Of a DNA stretch of 64,000 nucleotides, positions 24,224-32,601 are shown one piece after another. The notes under the pieces are model-generated. The model saw nothing but the letters and a program-made list of their open reading frames with translations. It was not told the origin of the DNA and ran no database searches. The DNA comes from an uncultured Lachnospiraceae bacterium (lineage in GTDB: Bacteria; Bacillota; Clostridia; Lachnospirales; Lachnospiraceae): the NCBI GenBank assembly GCA_910579395.1, contig CAJTUC010000004.1, positions 1 to 64,000 of the forward strand, read 5' to 3'. The position numbers and the translations under genes were made by a program. Position 1 is the stretch's first letter. Each line of letters opens with the position of its first letter.

Positions 24224-27202
24224 TCACATTTTAAAATAACACAACTTCACGTCCCCCGTCATTTGAAGCGCCAATTCCGAAGGCCTCTGTCCATCCTGGA
24301 TATCATGTGTCAATTCTACCTTGACGTCCGCATAAACAGGCTTCCAGCCCGCAATCCGCTCTTCGGTATCTTTGACCATCAGCGGTCCCATTACCGGACG
24401 CGGATGCTTCACATAGGTTCTCGTTTCTCCCTGCCAGCTTCCTGCCGTCTTTCCATTAATGAGCACTTCTACTTTACAGCCGTTTTTGCTCAGCAAATGC
24501 AGAGTGATTTCCTTTGCTTCCGGCGCGATCGCACAGTCACGATAAACGAGGACGCCTTCTTTATCCGAACACAAGAGTTCTGCCGCACTGTACCCAAACT
24601 GCCCCTCCGTGAGCACGATATTCTCATAATCGTCATAGTGGTCTGCCGCGGTCTTTTTCGCCATATCCCGCAGTCCCGGTTTTACGCCCGGAATCTCGAC
24701 CTGCGCCGACAAGGTACATGCCGCGCTGGAAGGCCCCGCATATATGGTATAACAACCGCCTTCCACCATCAAAGAACGGCTGATGACATCATAGAAACGG
24801 AATTCTTCCACCGGAACCGAAATTTCCACAGTTCTGCTTTCTCCTGGCGCCATATTTTTTAAACGTCGGAAACCTAACAGCTGCCGGAGGGGTTTTTTCA
24901 CACGGGAAGCGGGCGCCGTTCCATATACCTGCACCACTTCATCACTTATGCGGCCGCCGATATTTTTCACGGCAAAAGATACCCGCAGGCTTCGCTTATC
25001 CACCAGTTCCACCGCCAAATCCGAATACGCAAAATCCGAATAGGTCAGGCCGAAACCGAACGGATAGAGCACTTCCCCGTCAAAATAACGGTAGGTGCGT
25101 TTTCCTTTGATGATGTCATAGTCATCGATATCGGGCAGCTGGTCGTCGCTTCGGTACCATGTCATGTTCAAACGGCCTGCAGGCGCATTTTCCCCGAAAA
25201 TTGTTTCCGCCAGCGCGTCTCCCATATCCTGGCTTCCCGTCGCACTCCACAAAATGGCGGGCAGCTTTTCCTGTGCAGCATTCATCGCATACGGATAGTT
25301 GGAAATCAGTACGAGCACAACATTTGTATTCACCTGATAGACGGCTTCCATCAGCTTTTCCTGCGCCGGCGGCAGCACAATCGTGCCACGGTCCACCTCT
25401 TCTCTCGCATTCACCATCGGATTACAGCCCAGTGCAAGAAGTACTTTTTCCCTTCCCTGAACCAGTCTGACCGCCGCTTCCACACCGGACTCCACGACTT
25501 CCAATGTAAAAGATATTTCGGACAGCGCGATATCCTTTCTTGCGGATGCCGCCGTATCCATCGCCAGTCCCACACTCGGTCCGATCTGTTCGCCGCCCTT
25601 CATGGACCACAGACTGCCGTCTTCCCCTGCAAGTATGGACGAGCCAAAACGATTTGTCAATACCCATGTTCCGTCCGGCTGCTCTTCCAGATGAAAAATT
25701 TCCATGACGAACCAGTCAAAAGGTTCTTCTACATCGGCTGCAATTCTTCCCATTTCCTCCGGTTTCACTTTTCCGGGATAGAATCTGGTATTCATATATC
25801 TTCCGGTACGGGCACAGCGGAAATACAGGCTGCCCTCTCCCCAGTCCTCCATAATAAAAATATCCGGTTCTTCGGACAGGCCGAGTGCGCCGTCCTCCAT
25901 AACGGCAATTCCTTTATCCCCACAGCGGAAGATAATCCTGTCATAGCCGTCCGCAAAAGAAATCTCCGCTCCCTGCAGCCTCTCGATACCCTGTTTGAGC
26001 GTCGTTTTCCGAAGCGGCTCACCGCAGTACCAGTCGCGGTACCAGGAATCTCCCGCAGGACCGACCAATGCAAGGGCCTCCGCGGCCGTTTCCTTACCTA
26101 ACGGAAGTATTTCTCCCTCATTTTTTAAAAGAACAATCGATTCTCTCGATACCTGTCGGCATATTTCCTGATTCTCTTCGGAATTGATATCCGCTTCCGT
26201 TACGGCATCATAGGGATTGCGCGGCTCCCTGTCATAAATGCCGAGACGCAGCTTCGTGCGGAACATATTTCGAAGCGCCGTATCCACATCGGCTTCCGTA
26301 ATCAGCCCAAGCTCATACGCTTCCCTTGCCGCCTGCTCCACTACCTGCGGATTATCCGACATGCCATCAACCCCGGCTTTCAAGGCCATCGCCAGCGTTT
26401 CGGCATGAAGTCCGCAATAATGATGAAAATCGGCTACCAGCTCCATCGCGCCGCCGTCACAGACCGCATGCTTTAATCCGTACTGGTCTTTTAAAATACG
26501 TCCGACCTCCGGGTTAAGCATCCCCGGAATGCCATTGATCTTATTATAGGCCGTCATGATCGCTTCCGCACCGCCGATTTCAATCGCTCTGCGGAAAGGC
26601 TCCAGATACAGTTCATATTTATTTCTCGGATCAATGGATGAATTTTTCCAGCCCCGACCCACTTCCGTATTGTTTCCATAAAAATGCTTGAGCGTAGATG
26701 CCACACGGAGATAATGCGGGTCTTCCCCCTGCATTCCCTGAATATAGGCGGAAGACATTTCTCCGACAAGTAAAGAGTCTTCCCCGTAACCTTCTTCCGT
26801 TCTGCCCCATCTCGGATCCCGCTCCAGATCGATCGTCGGCGCCCAGCGGCTAAGCCCTCTGTCCGGATGGCGGTGATAAATGACACGCGCCTCCGTTCCC
26901 GTCACTTCACCCGCCTTTTTGATCAGCTCCGTGTCCCAGGTCGCGCTCATACCGATTGGCTGTGGAAAAGAAGTTGTCGTTTCCGGCCCGCCTAATTCAT
27001 TCTGATCGTTCCTCGCCTCAACGCCGTGTGCCGCTTCCCCGCCCACCGACATCGCGGGGATACCAAGTCTTTCCAGTTCCGGAACCCTTGTCGCGAGCAT
27101 CCCCAGTTTTTCATCCATCGTCATTTCCGATAACAGCCAGTCAAGCCGCTCCTCTATGGGCAGCGATACATCCCAGAAAGGCGTATTCTTTTTCACTTCC
27201 AT
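24224..27202 (-). CDS. Glycoside hydrolase family 3 (beta-glucosidase or beta-xylosidase)
   Basis: A large cytoplasmic GH3 enzyme of about 992 residues from ATG 27202. The N-terminal barrel begins ERLDWLLSEMTMDEKLGML; the nucleophile is D249 in KHAVCDGGAMELV, and TLKHFYGNN carries the conserved KH. The second alpha/beta domain (LVGPAGDSWYRDWYCGEPL) is interrupted by an insertion of about 120 residues rich in aromatic residues, which reads like a ricin- or fascin-type carbohydrate-binding beta-trefoil. A fibronectin-like domain (SDEVVQVYGTAP...LGFRRL) and a C-terminal CBM6-like module (about the last 150 residues) follow. Exact specificity is open; the adjacent GH31 suggests xyloglucan oligomers. 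Confidence 0.93.
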   Translation of the reverse strand: MEVKKNTPFWDVSLPIEERLDWLLSEMTMDEKLGMLATRVPELERLGIPAMSVGGEAAHGVEARNDQNELGGPETTTSFPQPIGMSATWDTELIKKAGEVTGTEARVIYHRHPDRGLSRWAPTIDLERDPRWGRTEEGYGEDSLLVGEMSSAYIQGMQGEDPHYLRVASTLKHFYGNNTEVGRGWKNSSIDPRNKYELYLEPFRRAIEIGGAEAIMTAYNKINGIPGMLNPEVGRILKDQYGLKHAVCDGGAMELVADFHHYCGLHAETLAMALKAGVDGMSDNPQVVEQAAREAYELGLITEADVDTALRNMFRTKLRLGIYDREPRNPYDAVTEADINSEENQEICRQVSRESIVLLKNEGEILPLGKETAAEALALVGPAGDSWYRDWYCGEPLRKTTLKQGIERLQGAEISFADGYDRIIFRCGDKGIAVMEDGALGLSEEPDIFIMEDWGEGSLYFRCARTGRYMNTRFYPGKVKPEEMGRIAADVEEPFDWFVMEIFHLEEQPDGTWVLTNRFGSSILAGEDGSLWSMKGGEQIGPSVGLAMDTAASARKDIALSEISFTLEVVESGVEAAVRLVQGREKVLLALGCNPMVNAREEVDRGTIVLPPAQEKLMEAVYQVNTNVVLVLISNYPYAMNAAQEKLPAILWSATGSQDMGDALAETIFGENAPAGRLNMTWYRSDDQLPDIDDYDIIKGKRTYRYFDGEVLYPFGFGLTYSDFAYSDLAVELVDKRSLRVSFAVKNIGGRISDEVVQVYGTAPASRVKKPLRQLLGFRRLKNMAPGESRTVEISVPVEEFRFYDVISRSLMVEGGCYTIYAGPSSAACTLSAQVEIPGVKPGLRDMAKKTAADHYDDYENIVLTEGQFGYSAAELLCSDKEGVLVYRDCAIAPEAKEITLHLLSKNGCKVEVLINGKTAGSWQGETRTYVKHPRPVMGPLMVKDTEERIAGWKPVYADVKVELTHDIQDGQRPSELALQMTGDVKLCYFKM

Positions 27203-27381
27203 CCTTAACCATGCTCCTTCCTTAACCTGCAAATTTTCAGATAATTGCGCGTTTGGCAGTTCCAAACATTATCATAAACAATCTTAGGTTACAGAAAGGG
27301 CCCAACACCCTGCGATATCAGACCCTTCCAATTTTACCACTTTCTCTTTTTATTTCTTGATGTTTCTTTACAACACTTTAT

Positions 27382-27500
27382 GGTTCATGCAGGAGAATCG
27401 CTCCGCGATTCTCCCGGGTGAGAAAGATTTGCTTCGCAAATCGTAGAACTTCTTGGCGAAACGCCCTCTGGCGTGAGCTTTAGAAGTTCTTCTCACCCTA
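27382..27500 (-). repeat. Dispersed three-way-junction element, copy B
   Basis: It abuts the stop of the solute-binding-protein gene. Outer stem: GGGTGAGAA 27416-27424 with TTCTCACCC 27490-27498. Arms: GATTTGC-TTC-GCAAATC, and AGAACTTCT/AGAAGTTCT with an ACGCC-CTCT-GGCGT tip. A second hairpin, GGAGAATCGC/GCGATTCTCC (about 27391-27413), and the tail TGCATGAA follow. It lies between the binding-protein and GH3 genes of one operon, where it could lower GH3 expression or protect the upstream mRNA. Confidence 0.85.
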
Positions 27501-29228
27501 TTATTGGATTTTCTCAGCTAAGAACGCCGTCATTTCCGCATTTGCTTCATTCATTCCGTTCGCTTCGAGCTCTGCTACCATAGCATCCCAGTTCGCATCG
27601 AAGTTGGCCTGTCCGCCGGTCACACATTTCACCAGACCCGGCCATGCGATTTCGTTCAGGATATCTACTTTATTAGACAGATCCTGCGGAATCTGATATG
27701 CCCACAATGCGGAATAAGGAAGCAGTTCAAATTCGTCCGGCTGCGGGAAGATATCGATCAGCATATCAACCCCCCATGCTTCACATGCTGCCAACTGTTC
27801 TTCATTGTATTCAGCAATTACAGACTGTCTCGTGATCGTTGTATAAGGATTGCCGTTCTCATCTTCAGAACCGTCACCGTAAATCGGGAAACCTGTATAG
27901 TTGCCGACACCCGTCTTTTTACCATAATCAGGGTCGGAATTGGAAGCATCGATTTCTTCCTGCGTACGATATCTCATACCATTCTCATCCAGGAAATAGT
28001 TAACACCTTCAACACCCCATTTATGAAGAACCGCACCTTCGTCGGAGCAAAGGAAATCAAGGAATTTGATAGCGCGTACCGGATCTTCACAGCTCTTTGT
28101 AATACCGATACCCCAGCCTACCTGAAGACCCTGATATAACAGTGCCGGAGCCTTCTGATCCTCACGAAGCGTTACAGGAAGTCCGCAGTAAGTCTTATCC
28201 ACTTTGCCGTCTGCGATCAGAACCTGCTGCGCCTGATTGTAATCCCACTCAGCATCCGTAATCGCTACAACACGTCCGCTGGAAAGCTTAGCGATATAGT
28301 CATCATGTGTCTGTGTAGCAAAGTTCGGATCAAGGATTCCTTCGTCATACATACGGCACAGCCACTGGAAATATTCTTTCTCTTCCGGTGTCGTATGCTT
28401 ATAGTAGCAGTTGTAATTCTCATCGATTACCCACTGTCCGTTATCCGGCGCCGCATCAGCGATAAAGCCTGCCGGATTGCCCAGCGTGATCATCCAGTGC
28501 CAGTCGGAAGCGCTCATCGTGATACCGATCGTCTCCAGACCATCATCCGTTGTCGGATGTGCTTCCAGATACTTCTTGATCAATGCTTCATACTCTGCCA
28601 ATGTTGTCGGATACTCATAATTATTCTCTTTCAGAGCCGCAAACTGAATCTGGCAGCCGCCGCCAGTCTTTAAGGTCTGCGCTCCTACACCCGCATAAGA
28701 GAGCTGATAGATGCCTTCATCGCCATTACCCCATTTCAGTTTCTCAAGCTCGTCGCCGTACATCTTCTTGATGTTCGGGCCATACTGCTCGATCAAATCT
28801 GTCATATCAATCAAAGCGCCTGCTTCGTACAGAGAAGTCGCTTCACCTTTTGCATAAATGAAATCCGGATATTCATCGTTCGCGATCATCAATGCAACAT
28901 CCTGTTTTGCATCACCCTGTGAAGATACCGGATAAGAAATCTCCAGTGTAACGCCAGTTGCTTCCGTAATCGCATTTCCGACCGGATTATCCCAGCTGTC
29001 GTTGTTCGCATCCGTCAGGAATACTTCAAATGTAATTGGAGACTTGTCATCAGCCGCCGCATCCCCCGATGCATTGTCATTTCCAGAATCGGAAGCCGTA
29101 TTTGTGCTGCTGCTTGTGTCGCCGCTCGAACTGTTCGATGAATCATCGGAACCGCCGCCGCATCCTGCCAGCAGGCCGGCACAAAGTGCAGAAACTGTCA
29201 ACAGGGATAAAATCTTACGCATTTTCAT
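27501..29228 (-). CDS. ABC transporter sugar-binding lipoprotein (CUT1 family)
   Basis: Extracellular solute-binding protein for an oligosaccharide. The 575 residues start with a lipoprotein signal (ILSLLTVSALCAGLLAGC, with C23 lipidated). A Ser/Asp/Asn-rich linker follows, then a large family-1-type binding fold of the LplA class, aromatic-rich as expected for sugar binding. Start supported by GGAGG 8 nt upstream. It follows the two permease genes, separated by repeat copy C. No ATP-binding subunit is nearby, so a shared MsmX-type ATPase elsewhere probably energises it. Confidence 0.93.
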   Translation of the reverse strand: MKMRKILSLLTVSALCAGLLAGCGGGSDDSSNSSSGDTSSSTNTASDSGNDNASGDAAADDKSPITFEVFLTDANNDSWDNPVGNAITEATGVTLEISYPVSSQGDAKQDVALMIANDEYPDFIYAKGEATSLYEAGALIDMTDLIEQYGPNIKKMYGDELEKLKWGNGDEGIYQLSYAGVGAQTLKTGGGCQIQFAALKENNYEYPTTLAEYEALIKKYLEAHPTTDDGLETIGITMSASDWHWMITLGNPAGFIADAAPDNGQWVIDENYNCYYKHTTPEEKEYFQWLCRMYDEGILDPNFATQTHDDYIAKLSSGRVVAITDAEWDYNQAQQVLIADGKVDKTYCGLPVTLREDQKAPALLYQGLQVGWGIGITKSCEDPVRAIKFLDFLCSDEGAVLHKWGVEGVNYFLDENGMRYRTQEEIDASNSDPDYGKKTGVGNYTGFPIYGDGSEDENGNPYTTITRQSVIAEYNEEQLAACEAWGVDMLIDIFPQPDEFELLPYSALWAYQIPQDLSNKVDILNEIAWPGLVKCVTGGQANFDANWDAMVAELEANGMNEANAEMTAFLAEKIQ

Positions 29229-29324
29229 AAATAAATCCTCCTTATTTTTCTCTCTATATATATCCTGAACGTATTCAGGTTACATATCATCAATAAAAAT
29301 CTTGTCTTGAAGAATGCCCATATT

Positions 29325-29455
29325 GCAGGCACTCCCCAGATGGAGAATGCCGCTTTTTAGGCATTCTCCGGCGTGAGAAAGGTTCGCAATGCGAACCGTA
29401 GAAGTTCTTGGCGTTTCGCCCACTGGCGAAACGTCTTTAGAACTTCTTCTCACGC
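29325..29455 (-). repeat. Dispersed three-way-junction element, copy C
   Basis: The outer stem GCGTGAG 29371-29377 pairs with CTCACGC 29449-29455, overlapping the permease stop codon by one base. Arms: GGTTCGC-AAT-GCGAACC, and AGAAGTTCT/AGAACTTCT with a TTTCGCC-CACT-GGCGAAA tip. A further hairpin, GGAGAATGCC/GGCATTCTCC, follows at about 29341-29370. Relative to copies A and B, both arms differ by paired substitutions (for example C-G to G-C in the AGAA[C/G]TTCT stem), which supports a selected RNA fold. Confidence 0.85.
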
Positions 29456-30321
29456 TAGTCTTTTACGGAACCAACCGTCATACCACCTACAAAATACTTC
29501 TGTAAGAACGGATATACGACAATAATCGGAACGGTAGCCACTACCGTAACGGCCATACGGATTGCCATCGGCGTAACGGCCTGTGTCACGTTGCTCGTCG
29601 AATGGGTATCCAGCTGCATCTGCGCCTGTGACATGATCTCATACAGTTTATACTGCAGCGTCGGAAGCTTCTTCGCATACAGATAGGTATCCATAAAGGA
29701 GTTCCACTGACCTACCGCATAGTACAGGGCAATCGTAGCGATAACCGGCGTACACAGAGGCATAACAACCTTGTACCATATCTGAAAATCATTTGCTCCG
29801 TCAAGCTTTGCCGCTTCCTGCAATGCCGTCGGCAGTCCATCGATGAAAGAACGTACCAGAATCATATTGTAAACCCAGATCAGACCGGGCAGGATATAGA
29901 CCATAAAGTTATTGCCAAGACGCAGCGTACGCATGATCAGCAGATATTCCGGAATCAGACCGCCGCTCACATACATCGTAACAACGAACAGAATCGTAAA
30001 CGGTTTATGGAAAATAAAATCCCGGCGGCTCAGCGTATACGCCAGCATCGCGGTACAGACAACGCCGGCCAGCGTTCCTACGACCGTTTTCACAACGGAC
30101 AGGAAGAAAGGCTTTATGATATCCGCATCCTGAAATACATATTTGTAATTGCTCCATGTGAACTTACGCGGAATAACAAAGTTAATATTGCGCAGCGTAT
30201 CCGTGGCATCATTCAGGGAAATGGCAAGCACGTTCAGGAATGGATACAATGTGATGATAACAATCACGATAAAAAATAATACAAGAACTACATCAAACCA
30301 CGTCTTTTTCTTTGCTATCAT
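29455..30321 (-). CDS. Carbohydrate ABC transporter permease (LplC/MalG-type)
   Basis: Inner-membrane permease subunit of a CUT1 importer. About 288 residues with six transmembrane segments. The EAA loop that contacts the ATPase reads EAAKLDGANDFQIWYKVVMPLCTPVIAT (about 183-210). I prefer ATG 30321 (GGGGG upstream) to the GTG two codons earlier. It follows the other permease by 11 bp. The tail MTVGSVKD is typical of the LplC/YtcP group. Confidence 0.93.
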   Translation of the reverse strand: MIAKKKTWFDVVLVLFFIVIVIITLYPFLNVLAISLNDATDTLRNINFVIPRKFTWSNYKYVFQDADIIKPFFLSVVKTVVGTLAGVVCTAMLAYTLSRRDFIFHKPFTILFVVTMYVSGGLIPEYLLIMRTLRLGNNFMVYILPGLIWVYNMILVRSFIDGLPTALQEAAKLDGANDFQIWYKVVMPLCTPVIATIALYYAVGQWNSFMDTYLYAKKLPTLQYKLYEIMSQAQMQLDTHSTSNVTQAVTPMAIRMAVTVVATVPIIVVYPFLQKYFVGGMTVGSVKD

Positions 30322-30332
30322 ATCCACACCCC

Positions 30333-31271
30333 CTAAATCAGCTTATCTTCGCCGACCATACCGGCAATCTTATTGGCGATCAGCAGCAGGGCCAGGCCGA
30401 CAACGGACTGGAATACACCGATAGCAGTACCAAGACCGTAATCACCCGTTCCAATACCTCTTTCATAAGAGAACCAGGAAAGAACCATCGTATGATCCTG
30501 CACAAGTGCATTGCTGAGCAGCATCTGACGTTCCATGCCGACATTCAAAGCACCGCCGATATTCATGATCAGCAATACAATGATCGTCGAGCGGATGCCC
30601 GGAAGCGTAATGTGCCATATTCTCTGCCATCTGTTCGCACCGTCCATCTTTGCCGCCTCATACAGACCGGGGTCGATACCTGCCATGGAAGATAGATAAA
30701 TAATGGCATTCCATCCCATTTCCTTCCAGCAGTTGATAATAACGATAACGAACCAGATCAGGATGGAGTTCGTACTCATCAAATGCAGATTGGAATTCGT
30801 CAGGGTATCGATAACGCCGCCGTCATTGAAGATATTCTTGGCGATACTTGCAATGATGACCCATGATACAAAGTGAGGCAGATATGAAATTGTCTGCGTC
30901 AGTTTCTTGAATTTAATGAACTGCATTTCATTCAAAAGTACGGCAAACGCAATCGCAACGACCGTACCGATACCGATATCAATAATACTGATACCGATCG
31001 TATTGATCATTGTCTGTTTGAAAAGCCGGTCGCTGAAAGCCTTCGTAAAGTTCCCGAACCCCGTAAAAGCTCTTTCCCAGATGGGGATTGCAAATGTTGC
31101 GGGTTTCACCTCTTGAAAAGCCATCGTCCAGCCCCATAACGGTATGTACTTAAAAATAATGAGCCAGATAACGAACGGTAGTGACATCATTAACAGATAT
31201 CGCTGCTTCCACAAAAGCTGCAGGCTCAGCTTCTGTTTTCCCTTTCCAGTATTTGCGTTCTTTTTTGCCAT
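30333..31271 (-). CDS. Carbohydrate ABC transporter permease (LplB/MalF-type)
   Basis: Partner inner-membrane permease; about 312 residues from ATG 31271, which is preceded by GGGTGGGG. Six transmembrane segments and the EAA loop YEAAKMDGANRWQRIWHITLPGIRSTI. First gene of the operon permease-permease-binding protein-GH3-esterase. An extended -10 promoter lies upstream, and the divergent AraC regulator gene shares the intergenic region. Confidence 0.93.
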   Translation of the reverse strand: MAKKNANTGKGKQKLSLQLLWKQRYLLMMSLPFVIWLIIFKYIPLWGWTMAFQEVKPATFAIPIWERAFTGFGNFTKAFSDRLFKQTMINTIGISIIDIGIGTVVAIAFAVLLNEMQFIKFKKLTQTISYLPHFVSWVIIASIAKNIFNDGGVIDTLTNSNLHLMSTNSILIWFVIVIINCWKEMGWNAIIYLSSMAGIDPGLYEAAKMDGANRWQRIWHITLPGIRSTIIVLLIMNIGGALNVGMERQMLLSNALVQDHTMVLSWFSYERGIGTGDYGLGTAIGVFQSVVGLALLLIANKIAGMVGEDKLI

Positions 31272-31342
31272 ATACCCCACCCTTTCTGTCAAGATGTCTA
31301 ATTTTTTCATCTTTTTTTCATTTTTTATTGGCACCTTGCTTA

Positions 31343-31445
31343 ATTATAACAGAATGAAACCCTATTGAGCATGGCAAAACTTAATCAAATATACTATCAT
31401 TTTTTAACATCGTCAGTTGTTTTTTATGCAGTTTTATGTTATATT
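31343..31445. promoter_or_regulatory. Divergent promoters between the ABC operon and araC-type gene
   Basis: Minus strand toward the permeases: the extended -10 TGTTATAAT (TATAAT at 31348-31343). Plus strand toward the AraC gene: TTGTTT (31417-31422), a 17-nt spacer and TATATT (31440-31445). The roughly 70 bp between them would be the natural AraC operator region; I could not identify a convincing repeated site by eye. Confidence 0.6.
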
Positions 31446-31485
31446 AATATAAATTAAGGGGATTCTTTCTGAAAGCGGTAAAAAA

Positions 31486-32457
31486 ATGACGAATGGAAAA
31501 AGCAATCAAATACTGTTAAACGAATTTTTTGACACGGAAAGCTCTAAACGTTTCGTGCCTATGATTACATGGGAATCTGTATTGCAATATATACAAACTA
31601 TCCATCACCACACCGCAGACTTCAAACATAATATCATTGTTCTGGAAAACCCGACAATTTCCCAATCAGAGCATACACATAGTTTTTTTGAAATGGTCTA
31701 TGTATTATCAGGAAACGAAACGCATCTGATCAACCAGCACCCGAAACGTTTCTATACCGGCGACCTTTATATTCTGCCACCACCGGCTCATCATGCCCTG
31801 CCGGAGAACACCGGCAACTGCATTGCGATTCTGATCCACCCGGATGCCTTTGAAAATATTTTCTCGGGTATCCTGAATGGACAGGACTGTCTTGGAGAAT
31901 TTCTAAAGAACAGCATTTACCGAAACGATTCCGAAACATATCTCTTATTTCATACCGGGCAGAATGAAGAGCTGCGGAGCATTATGATGCAGATGCTCGA
32001 CCTGATGGCAAATGCCGATGATTATACGGACAGAGTCCTCACCGGTATGCTGGTGCTTTTATTCACCTCTTTGAGCCGCACCCATCAGGATGCTCTCAGA
32101 ACTGCGCCCGGAAACGACCGCAATAACGAGATTCTTTCTCTAATCTATGAACAATACGACACGATCACCCTTACGGCATTAGCTGAAAGGCTTCATTATA
32201 CCGTGCCTTACTGCTCCAAATATCTGAAAAATCATCTTGGCTGCAATTTCTCCGAATTACTTGGCAGAATCCGTTTTCAAAAGGCGGAAAGTTTTCTGCT
32301 GAACTCGGATATGACCGTTTCACAGATCAGTCAGACCCTGGGCTATGAAAACCCGGAAAATTTTACGCGTGCATTTAAACACCGATATCGCATGACGCCA
32401 TCGCAATATCGAATAGCACAATTGTCGCCGTACGCAGAAATACCCCCCCCCGATTAA
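31486..32457 (+). CDS. AraC-family regulator with cupin sensor
   Basis: 323 residues: an N-terminal cupin-type sugar-sensing domain (about 55-150, with EHTHSFFEMVYVLSG and GDLYILPPPAHHAL) and a C-terminal double helix-turn-helix (about 220-315). The DNA-binding part includes LTALAERLHYTVPYCSKYLKNHLGCNFSELL and VSQISQTLGYENPENFTRAFKHRYRMTPSQYR. It is divergent from the ABC operon and upstream of the GH31 gene, so it most likely activates both when the oligosaccharide is present. Confidence 0.93.
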   Translation: MTNGKSNQILLNEFFDTESSKRFVPMITWESVLQYIQTIHHHTADFKHNIIVLENPTISQSEHTHSFFEMVYVLSGNETHLINQHPKRFYTGDLYILPPPAHHALPENTGNCIAILIHPDAFENIFSGILNGQDCLGEFLKNSIYRNDSETYLLFHTGQNEELRSIMMQMLDLMANADDYTDRVLTGMLVLLFTSLSRTHQDALRTAPGNDRNNEILSLIYEQYDTITLTALAERLHYTVPYCSKYLKNHLGCNFSELLGRIRFQKAESFLLNSDMTVSQISQTLGYENPENFTRAFKHRYRMTPSQYRIAQLSPYAEIPPPD

Positions 32458-32601
32458 AATGAGGCCGCTGAAAAACAGTCTATCTTTTTCAATATTTTCC
32501 ATTTATAATCAAATAATAATATCATTCAACTTATTTTTTTAAGAAAAATGCAGCTCTTCATAATAACTGAACGAGCCGCTTTTTTCAGAACGGAGGTTAC
32601 A

